The notes under the pieces: model-generated
What the model was told of the DNA's origin: nothing
The model's database searches: none
What the model saw: the letters and a program-made list of their open reading frames with translations, nothing else
NCBI RefSeq assembly: GCF_051388935.1
Contig: NZ_JBPKBI010000017.1
Span: forward strand, 82,908 to 146,907
Length of the DNA: 64,000 bases
Direction: 5' to 3'
DNA from: Yinghuangia sp035454725
GTDB taxonomy: Bacteria; Actinomycetota; Actinomycetes; Streptomycetales; Streptomycetaceae
Program-made: the position numbers and the translations under genes
Shown: positions 32,790 to 41,515 of the stretch, in pieces
How positions within the stretch are numbered: the stretch's first letter is position 1
Layout of the letters: each line of letters begins with the position of its first letter

Positions 32790-33509
32790 CTACGCGTACC
32801 GGGTCAGCAGAGCGGCGTCGATGACCTCGGCGATGAGGCCGGCGCCGCGGCTGTTCTGGTGGATGTGGTCGGTCGTGAGCACGAGACCTCGGCGCCGCGA
32901 GATCGTGTCGAGGCTGCGGCGCAGCACCTAGTGTTGGAGGAGTACGCCGATGCTCGCGGCGGGGGTCGCCTCCTGGTAGGGAATCGGCGGCGGGTCCGCA
33001 TGGCGCAGTTCCTCGGTCTGGCGTTCGTGCAGCGGAAGGTAGGTCACCTCGTGGGTGGCGGCGACCTCGGCGATCATCCGGCTGTACGCCTGCGATGCCT
33101 GCGCCGCTGCTCCGTCGAGTTGTTGGCCGAGTACCGGGAGAGACAGCAGGCCGATCGTCGCGTCGGTTTCCGCTCGGAGCCGTTTGACGACGGCCTCCAG
33201 ACACTGATGGAACCAGTCGGCTGACGGGCGCTCGGGGAGCTTTTTGCGCTTCATGGCCTGTTCGACGGGGTAACTCGCCAGGCTCGCTCGGGCGTCGTTG
33301 GTCCCGATCAACACGGTGATCACGTCGGGCGGGTTCGCGACCACGGCGTCGAGGCGCTGCAAGAGGTTGTGGGCGAAGTCGCCGTTGACGCCGAAGCGGG
33401 CAACCCGCACCTCGTCGGGAGAGTGGCGTCGTCCGAGCAGGTCCAGGTAATCGACGCTGAACTGCGCGCGGGTGAGGCTGTCGCCGAGGCACGCGATGCG
33501 TGTTGTCAC
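32790..33509 (-). pseudogene. SGNH/GDSL hydrolase interrupted by an internal TAG
   Basis: From GTG 33507-33509 the frame runs 193 residues with the block I GDSLT motif (TTRIACLGDSLTRAQF), the block II Gly region (RFGVNGDFAHNLLQRL) and block III TVLIGTNDARASL. It meets TAG at 32928-32930. The same frame continues for 45 codons after the TAG as LVLTTDHIHQNSRGAGLIAE, then VIDAALL, ending at 32790. That continuation has D-x-x-H, the catalytic Asp/His of block V. The stop therefore removes two of three triad residues. The start overlaps the cupin stop (GTGA), so the pair is one operon. True mutation, sequencing error or read-through cannot be told apart here. Confidence 0.85.
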
Positions 33510-33979
33510 GGAGCCTCTTCCGGCGGGCCGGGTGTGGCGGCGGGTTCGGTCGGGCGGGTGCCGGTCCGAGGACGGTGGTCGGTGCCGAGGCCGGCGGTGA
33601 TGGTCAGCATGGATGTCGGCCCCTTCGTGTCGACGACGTGCCATACCCCGGCGGGGTTGATGGTGGCTTCGCCCGGCCCGAGCACGACGCGGTCGGGCAC
33701 CCCGTCGATGTCGCGGGTGACCGTCACCGACCCGCTGAGGCAAACGACCAGTTCGTCTCCGGCGGGGTGGCTCTCCCAATGGTCACCGGGGCCGTCGCCG
33801 TCGAAGATCATCACCATCCGGCCCTCGGCACCGTCGGTCGCGACCGCGGCGCTGTAGGCCTGGAGTACCTCCGGGTCCCAGGCGAAGCCCTCGATGGGTT
33901 TCGCCCTCGATCCCAGCCCGAGGTGAATGGGGGTGGTCCGCAGGTCGATGGGGTTGCGTTCGTGGTTGACGAGTCTCAT
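33506..33979 (-). CDS. cupin domain protein
   Basis: 157 residues from ATG 33977-33979. Cupin motif 1 DHWESHPAGDELVVCLSGSV (G-x-H-x4-E variant: DHWESHPAGDE) and motif 2 GEATINPAGVWHVVDTKGPT give a plausible metal site of His/Glu/His. A Pro/Thr-rich tail follows. Coupled by GTGA to the downstream SGNH hydrolase. Substrate and metal unknown. The first methionine could also be a GTG five codons upstream. Confidence 0.9.
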   Translation of the reverse strand: MRLVNHERNPIDLRTTPIHLGLGSRAKPIEGFAWDPEVLQAYSAAVATDGAEGRMVMIFDGDGPGDHWESHPAGDELVVCLSGSVTVTRDIDGVPDRVVLGPGEATINPAGVWHVVDTKGPTSMLTITAGLGTDHRPRTGTRPTEPAATPGPPEEAP

Positions 33980-34066
33980 GCCAATGAGCGTCACACGACA
34001 GCGATCGGGCGGTCTTGAAGAAATGGGAACAGAAGCCGATGCGACCGGCGGTCGGTGGGCGAGCGA

Positions 34067-34891
34067 CTATCCGTTCCCGAGGAGGACTTCGCCGCGACGC
34101 CAGGCCGTCGGCGATCGGCCCGTGAACTCGCGCCAGTCCCGGGCGAGATGGGCCTGGTCGGCGTAGCCGGAGACGGTCGCCACATCGGCCCATGGGAGCG
34201 GGTCCCGCGCCGTGGCCAGTTCGTGCGCGTGCTCGAAGCGCAGGACTCGGGCGAAGCTCTTCGGCGACAGGCCGAGTTCATCGCGAAACCGCTCGGTGAG
34301 GTGCCGACGGCTCCAGCCGAGGTCCGCGGCGACCGTGCCAACGGGGACGCAGCCCCGCGCGGCGACGAGGCGGCGCCAGGCTTCGGCCACCTCGGGCCGC
34401 ACCCGGCGCACACGGTCGCCGCCATCGCCGCGAACGACAGCTCGGAGGAGCAGTTCGTCCAGCGCGGTGAACCGCGCCGCCCATGTCGTCGCCGTTCGGA
34501 GCCGTTCGACCAGCTCGGCGCCAAGTGCCCCGAGGAGGTCGTCAAGCGAGAGAAGCCGGTGGGAGAGTACGGCGGCGGGCATGCCGTAGATGGCCCGAGC
34601 ACCGAACGGTGTCAGCGATATCTGCACACCGTGCTGGCGTCCGTCATGGTGAATCCCGACGGACCGGCACATCAGACCGCCGGCCACGCTGCTGAACCGG
34701 GTGACCGGTGACCCGTCGTCGACGCCGTCCGCCACTTGCAGCGGGTCTGACAGGCTGATCACCGCGGTGAGCGTGCGGCCCGGAGTGCCGCAGTGCACGC
34801 CCGCCGGGAGGCCGCGGAGGTCGAAACCGATGTACGACTCGACGTACTGCCGCAAGGCAGGCGCCGGACGTGCACCGATCCCGATGGCCAT
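34067..34891 (-). CDS. AraC-family transcriptional regulator
   Basis: 274 residues from ATG 34889-34891, GGAGG upstream. The N-terminal ligand domain (RQYVESYIGFDLRGLPAGVH, TPGRTLTAVISLSDPLQ, GVQISLTPFGARAIYGMPAA) is the DUF6597-like type found in streptomycete AraC proteins. The C-terminal HTH_18: GTVAADLGWSRRHLTERFRD and WADVATVSGYADQAHLARDW, then REFTGRSPTAW. Likely acts on a gene elsewhere or on the adjacent cupin/hydrolase pair 90 bases downstream in the same direction. Confidence 0.92.
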   Translation of the reverse strand: MAIGIGARPAPALRQYVESYIGFDLRGLPAGVHCGTPGRTLTAVISLSDPLQVADGVDDGSPVTRFSSVAGGLMCRSVGIHHDGRQHGVQISLTPFGARAIYGMPAAVLSHRLLSLDDLLGALGAELVERLRTATTWAARFTALDELLLRAVVRGDGGDRVRRVRPEVAEAWRRLVAARGCVPVGTVAADLGWSRRHLTERFRDELGLSPKSFARVLRFEHAHELATARDPLPWADVATVSGYADQAHLARDWREFTGRSPTAWRRGEVLLGNG

Positions 34892-35125
34892 GCGATCCTC
34901 CACCCTCCCCAGGGTACGAACCGGCGCACCCGGCGAGATCACCACCCCGGACCTTGTCCACACCCCAAACCGCCGACCACTACGGTGCCGGCTTCGGTTG
35001 GCGGGCAGGGCCGGGGGCCGTGGGTGGGGCAGCGACCCGACAATGGGGTCGCCGCCCCCGATCTCCGCGCGCCTTGCACCACACCTGTTCGTGCGGTCAC
35101 GCAGGACGCACCCACGCGCCCGGCG

Positions 35126-35956
35126 TCAGCCCGAGCAGCCGGGAACGCTTCCCGCTGGGCGGCAGTTGCCGCCGACGTTGTTCGTGACCGTGGAGAAGAG
35201 AAGCGTCACCGTTGACGCCGGGGCCTCCCAAATGCCGCCGCCGAGGCCGCCGTCTGCGGTGCTCGCAGTGTTTCCGGTGACCCTGCTGGCGATCAGCGTG
35301 GCCGAGCCGTCGAAGACGCCGAGGCCGCCGCCGCGCTTGACCGCGGTGTTCCCCTGGACGGTGGTCGAGTTCAGACGCAGGGTTCCGGTGTTGAGGATGC
35401 CGCCTCCGTCGAAGACGGATGCGCGGTTTCCGCTGACCGTTGTCGCGCTGAGCGTCGCGTCGCCGTCCACGGCGTTGTACACACCACCGGCGTTTGTCCC
35501 GGTGTTGCCCGTGATGGCGCCGCCGCGTACGTCGAGGGTGCCGTGGTTCTCGATGCCGCCGCCGTAGCCGCCGGTCAGGCCGTTGCGCACGTTGATCCCG
35601 CGGAGCGCGAGGGCACCGCCGTTGTCGACGTGGAAGATCCGGAAGAAGGGCGTGTTCGCGGCGCTTGAGCGTGCGATGGTCGTGTTGAGTCCGCCGATCG
35701 TGACGTCGCCCGAGATCACCGGCAGTCCCGAGCCGCCGAGCGTACTGTCGACCTGCGTCAATGTGTAGGTGCAGAACGGGGCGAGGGCGATGTCCTCACC
35801 TGTGGCGTTGGCCGCATTGATCGCCGCCCGAAGGGCGGTGATGTTCCCGCAGGGCACGAGGATCGCCGCATGTGCCTGTGTGGTGGGGACCAGGCTCAGG
35901 CACACAGCCAGGCCGGCAGCCGCGCCGAGGCTTCGCAGTCGTGTTTTCGCTTTCAT
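35126..35956 (-). CDS. secreted parallel beta-helix protein
   Basis: 276 residues. Signal peptide of about 30 residues ending TTQAHA-A. The mature part is a right-handed beta helix of the pectate-lyase/CSLREA kind: ITALRAAINAANATGEDIAL, DVTIGGLNTTIARSS, then coils repeating G-G-x-x-N-x-G-T-L (GYGGGIENHGTLDVRGGAIT, GGGILNTGTLRLNSTTVQGN). Ends in CRPAGSVPGCSG. No catalytic residues were identified. Such proteins bind or cleave polysaccharides, or serve as surface proteins. Shorter than typical (400+). Confidence 0.88.
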   Translation of the reverse strand: MKAKTRLRSLGAAAGLAVCLSLVPTTQAHAAILVPCGNITALRAAINAANATGEDIALAPFCTYTLTQVDSTLGGSGLPVISGDVTIGGLNTTIARSSAANTPFFRIFHVDNGGALALRGINVRNGLTGGYGGGIENHGTLDVRGGAITGNTGTNAGGVYNAVDGDATLSATTVSGNRASVFDGGGILNTGTLRLNSTTVQGNTAVKRGGGLGVFDGSATLIASRVTGNTASTADGGLGGGIWEAPASTVTLLFSTVTNNVGGNCRPAGSVPGCSG

Positions 35957-36239
35957 CGGACATCCTTGCGTTCGAGGTGGTGGAGCCCGCCTGGGCGGTC
36001 GACGCTGAGCGTGGCGTCAAGCGGCGGGCGACCCCTCCAGCGAAAGTGAGCCCCACCGGGGCGGCCATGCGGAGTACGCCGAACAGGCCCGTCAATCCAC
36101 CCGCCCCGGTACGCGACAGGCCGACAGAATGAGCAATCAGTGGTCTTTCGTGGACACAGCAAAGAAAAGCGGCGCAGAAGATCTGTTTCCTGTGCAATAG
36201 GACCTCGGTGTCTCCGGCCACATCCGCCCGACCGGGGTG

Positions 36240-36445
36240 GCGATCTGCCGACGCGGCGTGTCATTGTGTGCGCAGCAAGGCGACGGCGGCCCGAGGAAAC
36301 CGGTGCAATTCCGGTGCGGTCCCGCCACTGTGACCGGGGAGCGACTCCCGCAGTCGGCCACGGCTCTCGTTGTTCGAGGGCCGGAAGGCCGGGAGGAGCG
36401 GTGATCCGGCAGCCAGGAGACTCACGTCGTCGCCACCTCGACACA
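36240..36445 (+). promoter_or_regulatory. cobalamin riboswitch
   Basis: Conserved core of the AdoCbl aptamer in order: GAGGAAACCGGTGCAATTCC (36294-36313), the universally conserved GCCACTGTGACCGG (36324-36337), a variable arm, then the B12 box AGCCAGGAGACTC (36411-36423). It lies directly upstream of the corrinoid adenosyltransferase gene. The GCCACCT at 36432-36438 can pair exactly with AGGTGGC at 36473-36479 in the ribosome binding site. This suggests translational off-switching when B12 is bound. Confidence 0.95.
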
Positions 36446-36485
36446 CCGGGGCGGATTTCCCCGAGAGAGGCAAGGTGGCTGTGCC

Positions 36486-37076
36486 ATGTCTGTGGTTCTG
36501 AGCCGTATTTACACCCGAACCGGCGACGCGGGGACGACCGCGCTCGGTGACAACTCCCGTGTCCGCAAGACCGATTCGCGTCTGGCCGCATATGCCGACA
36601 CCGACGAGGCCAACTCCGCGATCGGCGTGGCCCTGGCCCTCGGCGGGCTGGACGAGGGGACCCGTGCGGTGCTGGCGGAGATCCAGCACGACCTGTTCGA
36701 CGTCGGCGCCGACCTGTGCACCCCGGTAAAGGAGGGGGAATCGCGGCTGCGCATCCGCGCTGCGGACACCGCGCGACTGGAAGCGCACTGCGACACGTTG
36801 AACGAACGCCTGGAAGCGCTGCGGTCGTTCGTGCTCCCGGGCGGCACGCCCGGAGCCGCCCTGCTGCACCAGGCGCGTACGGTCGCGCGGCGGGCCGAAC
36901 GGTCCGCGTGGGCGCTGCTCGACGCCGACGCGGCGGCCGGCGGGTCGCCGACGGTCAACCCGGAGACCGCGCGTTACCTCAACCGTCTTTCCGACCTGTT
37001 GTTCGTCCTCGCCCGCGCTGCCAACCAGGGCGACGGGCCCGGCGATGTCCTGTGGGAGCCCGGCCGAAGCGCCTGA
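36486..37076 (+). CDS. PduO-type ATP:corrinoid adenosyltransferase
   Basis: 196 residues. Converts cob(I)alamin plus ATP to adenosylcobalamin. N-terminal ATP-binding motif IYTRTGDAGTTALGDNSRVR (PduO T-x-x-G-D-x-G-x-T), central EANSAIGVALALGG, corrin/ATP residues ARTVARRAERSAWAL, and the C-terminal YLNRLSDLLFVLARAANQG. This is the full PduO set. AAGGTGG upstream of the ATG is the site predicted to be masked by the riboswitch. First gene of the corrinoid operon. Confidence 0.95.
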   Translation: MSVVLSRIYTRTGDAGTTALGDNSRVRKTDSRLAAYADTDEANSAIGVALALGGLDEGTRAVLAEIQHDLFDVGADLCTPVKEGESRLRIRAADTARLEAHCDTLNERLEALRSFVLPGGTPGAALLHQARTVARRAERSAWALLDADAAAGGSPTVNPETARYLNRLSDLLFVLARAANQGDGPGDVLWEPGRSA

Positions 37077-37177
37077 CCGCCCGCCAGTTTCCTTCGTTCC
37101 GCCGCCGGTCGGCCCGGGGAGGGCGCGTGTGCGCTGCGCCCCGGGTACGACGATCATCGCCACACGCTTGGAGCACC

Positions 37178-38398
37178 ATGATTCCGCGCGCCCGCGCGCC
37201 TTGGCGCCGTACCGCCGTGCTCACCGTCGCCGCCGCGCTGACGGCCGGACTCGCCGCCTGCGGCGACGCCGAGCAGAAAGCCCCCGCGCCCGCAGCAGCC
37301 GGTGACGGCTGCATCGAGAACTTCGATCCGAACACCGACTACTTCCCGGTCAAATCGACGCTGAAGTACGCACAGAACTTCACCGTCGTGTACGAGAAGA
37401 GCTACCAGATCCTCACGGTCAAACAGCCCGTGTCAGGCGGAAAGCCGGAACGCTACGTCCTGGTCAAGTGCGGCGCCCCCGACCCGAAGTTGGACGGCGA
37501 CCTCGCGGACGCGCCGCGCGTCACCGTGCCGATCACCAGCATGTACTCGGCCTCCACCACGCACCTGCCGCTGTTGACCGACCTGGGTAGGCTCGGCCTG
37601 CTGACCGGCGTGGCGAACGCGAAGAACGTCTCCGGTGCCGACGCGCGCGCCCGGATCGACGCCGGGCAGGTGGTCGAGTATGCGCCCGGACGTCAGATCA
37701 ACACCGAGAAGGTCGTCACCGAACGCCCCGACATCCTCATGACCGGTGGAACCGACGAAGGGGCGTACGCCGGACTGCGCGCGGCCGGAATCAAGGTGGT
37801 CGCGAACGCGGAATGGCTGGAGAACGACCCGCTCGGCCGCGCCGAATGGGTCAAGTACATGGCCGCGTTCACCGGCGACGAAGCCAAGGCCGCCGGCGTC
37901 TTCGACCGCATCGACGGCGACTACCGGGCCGTCGCCGCCAAGGCCACGTCCGCACCGCCGGTCAAGGTTCTCCCGGGGCAACTGTCCCAGGGCACATGGT
38001 CGGTCGCGTCGGGCGGCTCCTACGTCGGCAAGCTGATCCGCGACGCGGGCGGCACCTACCCGTGGATCGACGAGCGGTCCACCGGAAGCCTCCAGGTCAA
38101 CTTCGAGCAGGTGTTTGCACGGGGCGGCGACGCGGCGGTGTGGCTGGCGAGTGCGTCGGACTGGCGTACGTACGACGACGTGGTGAAGGCGGATCCGCGC
38201 TACCGCGAGTTCACCGCGTTCAAGAACGACCGGATCTGGTCGAACAACCTGGCCATGGGGCCGGGCGGCGGCAACGACTATTGGGAACGCGGTGTGACCC
38301 GCCCGGACTTGGTGCTCGCCGACCTGGTCGCGATCCTGCACCCGGACCTGATGCCCGGACACGTCTTCACGTTCCACCGCCAGGTAACCGGTCGATGA
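37178..38398 (+). CDS. ABC transporter substrate-binding lipoprotein (FecB/BtuF type)
   Basis: 406 residues from ATG 37178. Lipobox LAAC near residue 27 after a TAT-like RR N-terminus. Periplasmic-binding-protein-2 fold: FTVVYEKSYQILTVKQPVSG, VPITSMYSASTTHLPLLTDL, the helix region EYAPGRQINTEKVVTERPDI, and C-terminal NFEQVFARGGDAAVWLASAS with FTAFKNDRIWSNNL. The TSMYSASTTHLPLL loop occupies the ligand-facing site of Fe-siderophore/B12 binders. B12-riboswitch control suggests a corrinoid ligand; a siderophore is the alternative. Confidence 0.9.
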   Translation: MIPRARAPWRRTAVLTVAAALTAGLAACGDAEQKAPAPAAAGDGCIENFDPNTDYFPVKSTLKYAQNFTVVYEKSYQILTVKQPVSGGKPERYVLVKCGAPDPKLDGDLADAPRVTVPITSMYSASTTHLPLLTDLGRLGLLTGVANAKNVSGADARARIDAGQVVEYAPGRQINTEKVVTERPDILMTGGTDEGAYAGLRAAGIKVVANAEWLENDPLGRAEWVKYMAAFTGDEAKAAGVFDRIDGDYRAVAAKATSAPPVKVLPGQLSQGTWSVASGGSYVGKLIRDAGGTYPWIDERSTGSLQVNFEQVFARGGDAAVWLASASDWRTYDDVVKADPRYREFTAFKNDRIWSNNLAMGPGGGNDYWERGVTRPDLVLADLVAILHPDLMPGHVFTFHRQVTGR

Positions 38399-38426
38399 GG
38401 GACGCGACCGGTGTGGGGACGACGGG

Positions 38427-38590
38427 NNNNNNNNNNNNNNNNNNNNNNNNNNNNNNNNNNNNNNNNNNNNNNNNNNNNNNNNNNNNNNNNNNNNNNNNNN
38501 NNNNNNNNNNNNNNNNNNNNNNNNNNNNNNNNNNNNNNNNNNNNNNNNNNNNNNNNNNNNNNNNNNNNNNNNNNNNNNNNNNNNNNNNNN
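38427..38590. other. assembly gap (164 Ns)
   Basis: Run of Ns between the binding-protein gene and the permease gene. It hides the permease start and the end of the preceding spacer. The stated length may be an estimate. Confidence 1.
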
Positions 38591-38591
38591 G

Positions 38592-39638
38592 GCGCGGCGC
38601 CGCGCCCTGGCACTCGGCGGACTCGCCGTCGTTCTGCCGGTGTTGTTCCTGACCTCGATCGCGGTCGGCCCGGTGACGGTTCCGCTCGACGACACCCTCC
38701 GGGTCCTGACCGGCCACCGCCCGTCCGATCCTCGGTGGACCGTGGTGATCGAGACGATCCGGCTCCCGCGCGTGGTGACGGCCGCGCTCGTCGGCGCCGC
38801 CCTCGGCGTGGCCGGGATGCAGATGCAGACGCTGTTCCGCAATGCGCTCGCCGATCCGTTCTCGCTCGGCGTCAGCTCGGGCGCGAGCCTCGGCGTCGCC
38901 CTCGTGGTGATCACCGGGGGCGCGGCCGGCTCGGTCTCGGCCGGGTTCACCGCGGACCTTGCCGGGATGGGCCGGGTGGGCGTGGTCGTGGCGGCGGCAC
39001 TGGGGGCGGCGGCGGTGCTCGCGGTCATCCTCGTGCTGTCGCGGTGGGTACGTCAGGCTGTCACCTTGCTGGTCATCGGCGTCATGCTCGGATCGGCGGT
39101 CTCGGCGGTCGTGTCCGTGATGATCGTGTACACCGACCCCCAGCGCGCCCAGCAGTTCGTCCTGTGGGGGCTGGGCAGTTTCTCCGGGACCACCTGGGCG
39201 GACCTGCGGGTGCTCGCGCCCCTAGTCGGCGGCGGGCTGTTGTTGGCGCTCGCGTCGGCCAAGCACCTCAACGCGCTGCTGCTCGGCGAGAACTACGCCC
39301 GCACGATGGGTTTGAACGTACGCCGCACCCGGACGCTCACCCTGCTCGGCGCGGCCGTCCTCGCCGGATCGACCACGGCCTTCTGCGGCCCGATCGCCTT
39401 TGTGGGCCTGGCCGTTCCGCACCTGGCGCGGGCCCTGATCGGCACCTCCGACCACCGCGTCCTCGGACCGGCGTGCGTCCTCACCGGCGCCGGCCTGGCC
39501 CTGATCTGCACCCTGCTGAGCCAGCCACCGGGCACCGACGCGGCCCTGCCCGTCAACGCCATCACGTCGCTGTTCGGCGCGCCCGTCGTCATCGCCGTAC
39601 TGCTCCGCAGCCGACGCGTCCTCCAGGGAGCGGGATGA
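38592..39638 (+). CDS. FecCD-type ABC permease, 5' end lost in gap
   Basis: The frame is open from the end of the gap. RRRALALGGLAVVLPVLFLT is the first membrane helix, so the start codon lies inside the Ns. The body follows the BtuC/FecCD pattern: RLPRVVTAALVGAALGVAG then MQMQTLFRNALADPFSLGVS (the family G-x-x-x-Q-x-x-x-R-N-P-L-A-x-P), LVIGVMLGSAVSAVVSVMI, FVLWGLGSFSGTTWADL, CGPIAFVGLAVPHLARALIG. About ten membrane helices. The last codons overlap the ATPase start (ATGA). It forms the channel of the corrinoid/iron importer. Confidence 0.93.
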   Translation, partial: ARRRALALGGLAVVLPVLFLTSIAVGPVTVPLDDTLRVLTGHRPSDPRWTVVIETIRLPRVVTAALVGAALGVAGMQMQTLFRNALADPFSLGVSSGASLGVALVVITGGAAGSVSAGFTADLAGMGRVGVVVAAALGAAAVLAVILVLSRWVRQAVTLLVIGVMLGSAVSAVVSVMIVYTDPQRAQQFVLWGLGSFSGTTWADLRVLAPLVGGGLLLALASAKHLNALLLGENYARTMGLNVRRTRTLTLLGAAVLAGSTTAFCGPIAFVGLAVPHLARALIGTSDHRVLGPACVLTGAGLALICTLLSQPPGTDAALPVNAITSLFGAPVVIAVLLRSRRVLQGAG

Positions 39639-40745
39639 CCACCACCACAACCGACGAGCGCGGATTGCGCCTGCACGACCTCACGGTCGGACACCGGGTA
39701 CGCGGCTCGTTCGGCCGACGCCGCGCACAGGCCGTGCTGACGGGCCTGCGGGCACAAGCGCGTCCTGGCGAACTCACCGTTCTGCTCGGCCCGAACGGCG
39801 CGGGCAAGTCGACGATCCTGCGCACGGTCTGCGGACTGCAACCCTCCCTCGCGGGGTCGGTCACCGTCGCGGGCCGCGACGTGGCCCGCACTCGCCCCGG
39901 CGAACTGGCCCGCCTGCTGGCGGCGGTGCTGACCGACCGGGTGGACGCCGGGCTGCTCACCGCCCGCGAGGTCGTCGCCCTCGGGCGCCATCCGCACACC
40001 GCCGCCGGCGGCCGCCTGACGTCGGCCGACCGCAACGCCGTGGAGCGGGCGCTCGCCGACACCGGTGCCACCGGGCTCGCGCACCGGCAGCTCGCCGAAC
40101 TTTCCGACGGCGAACGCCAACGCGTCCTCACCGCCCGCGCGTTGGCGCAGGATCCGGACACCATCGTCCTCGACGAGCCCACCGCGTTCCTCGACGTGCC
40201 GTCGAAAGTCGCCCTCAACCTGCTGCTGCGCGACCTCGCCCGCCGAGGGGGCCGTACTGTGCTCGCCACCACGCACGACCTCGAACTCGCGCTCCGCGTC
40301 GCCGACCACGTGTGGCTCGTCGGCCGCGACGCGGCCCTGCACACCGGGGCACCGGAGGACCTGGTGCTCTCCGGCGCGCTCGGCGCGGCCTTCGACACCC
40401 CCCCACCTTGCATTCGACGCTGCCTTGGGTGCCTTCACCTTGCGCCAGGACGCCTTGGCCCGCGTCCGACTGAACGCAGCCGACGAACTCGCCCCGATCC
40501 TCACCCGGGCCCTGGCCCGAGAAGGAATCGCCGTGACCGACACGGACGGCGAACTCGCGGTCACCGCCACCGAGTGGGGTCACTACCAAGTCCGGCACCG
40601 GGAGGCGGCGTCTGTCGTCCACACCACGGTCGCGGAACTCCTGAGGCACCTGCGGACCACCGTCCCGAGCCGTGGAGAAACGCCGACGACGAGGCCGACC
40701 ACCCACGACGGACCGTCCTCCCGAAGGAAGGAGCCTGTCCCATGA
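39635..40745 (+). pseudogene. ABC transporter ATPase with a frameshift in a C7 run
   Basis: ATG 39635 gives a FecE/BtuD-like ATPase. Walker A LLGPNGAGKSTILRTVCGLQ, signature LSDGERQRVLTARALAQDP, Walker B TIVLDEPTAFLDVPSK, His-switch VLATTHDLELALR. After AAFDTP a run of seven Cs (40398-40404) shifts the frame. The natural continuation (HLAFDAALGAFTLRQDALAR, then ITDTDGELAVTATEWGHYQV-like strands) is in the other frame, ending TGA 40743-40745. With one C fewer the protein is 369 residues with an about 110-residue C-terminal extension. As read, the frame has no stop and fuses with the next gene up to 41515. Sequencing slip, mutation or programmed slippage are all possible. Confidence 0.85.
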
Positions 40746-41515
40746 CTGCCGCCGCGCCCCCGGGCATGCCCGAACTGCTGCACGAAGTCAGCCTCATCGG
40801 CCCGTACTTCGCGGTCACCGCCGGCCCCGCCCCGGCCGGCGCGCGCCCGCTGGCCGATCTGTACGACACCGGTGAGAGCTCGCCCGTATCGCACGGCATC
40901 GCCCGGGTGGCGGCGCGCCTGGGCACGCACGAGCCCCGGGTCGCCGCGTCCACCCTCCAGTTCGGAATCGCCGCCCGCCTGTGGTCCGTCGCCCTCGGCT
41001 GCGCGGCACTCGGCCGGACCGTCCCCGACCTGGCCCCCGGCACAACCCACTGGAGACTGCCCGCATCCGGGCCCATCGACCTGTGGGCACCCGACCCCGC
41101 CACCGGTGATGAACCGTCAGACGACCTCCCGCGCCTGGCCGACAGCCTCCACGACATCGTCACCGAACGGCATCTGGCTCCCTTCGGCCGGGCCGTCCGC
41201 GCCGCCACACCCGTCGCCCCCCGACTGCTGTGGGGCAACGCCGCCTCGGCACTGGCGGGCGCCGCACGCGTCCTGCACACGAGCCTGCACGGTACACGCC
41301 CCGAAGCCGCACAGACGGCGCTCGACCTTGCCGGGCTGCTCACCGAACGCGGAGCGCTGCGCGGGACCGGCCACTGGGCACCCGAGCCGCCGTACTGGCG
41401 CCGGGGGAGCTGCTGCCTGTACTACCGCACACCCGGCGGCGGCCTGTGCGGAAGTTGCCCGCTGACCACGAACCCGTCCCGTCGTCGCCGTACCGAAAGC
41501 GAGGCAACCCGATGA
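40742..41515 (+). CDS. FhuF-like [2Fe-2S] protein (ferric/corrinoid reductase type)
   Basis: 257 residues from ATG 40742, which overlaps the corrected ATPase stop (ATGA). An N-terminal IucA/FhuF-like helical region (RVAASTLQFGIAARLWSVAL, WRLPASGPIDLWAP, RLLWGNAASALAGAARVLH) precedes the C-terminal cluster motif CCLYYRTPGGGLCGSCPL. That is CC-x10-C-x2-C, the FhuF [2Fe-2S] signature. FhuF-type proteins reduce Fe(III)-siderophores in the cytoplasm. Here, in a B12-riboswitch operon with a corrinoid adenosyltransferase, reduction of an imported corrinoid is an attractive alternative (inference). Confidence 0.85.
   Translation: MTAAAPPGMPELLHEVSLIGPYFAVTAGPAPAGARPLADLYDTGESSPVSHGIARVAARLGTHEPRVAASTLQFGIAARLWSVALGCAALGRTVPDLAPGTTHWRLPASGPIDLWAPDPATGDEPSDDLPRLADSLHDIVTERHLAPFGRAVRAATPVAPRLLWGNAASALAGAARVLHTSLHGTRPEAAQTALDLAGLLTERGALRGTGHWAPEPPYWRRGSCCLYYRTPGGGLCGSCPLTTNPSRRRRTESEATR

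Noticed and set aside
38411..39634. Frame running through the N gap into the ATPase
   Set aside because: It depends on Ns translated as unknown residues and on the wrong frame of the permease. The permease frame at 38592-39638 carries the membrane helices.
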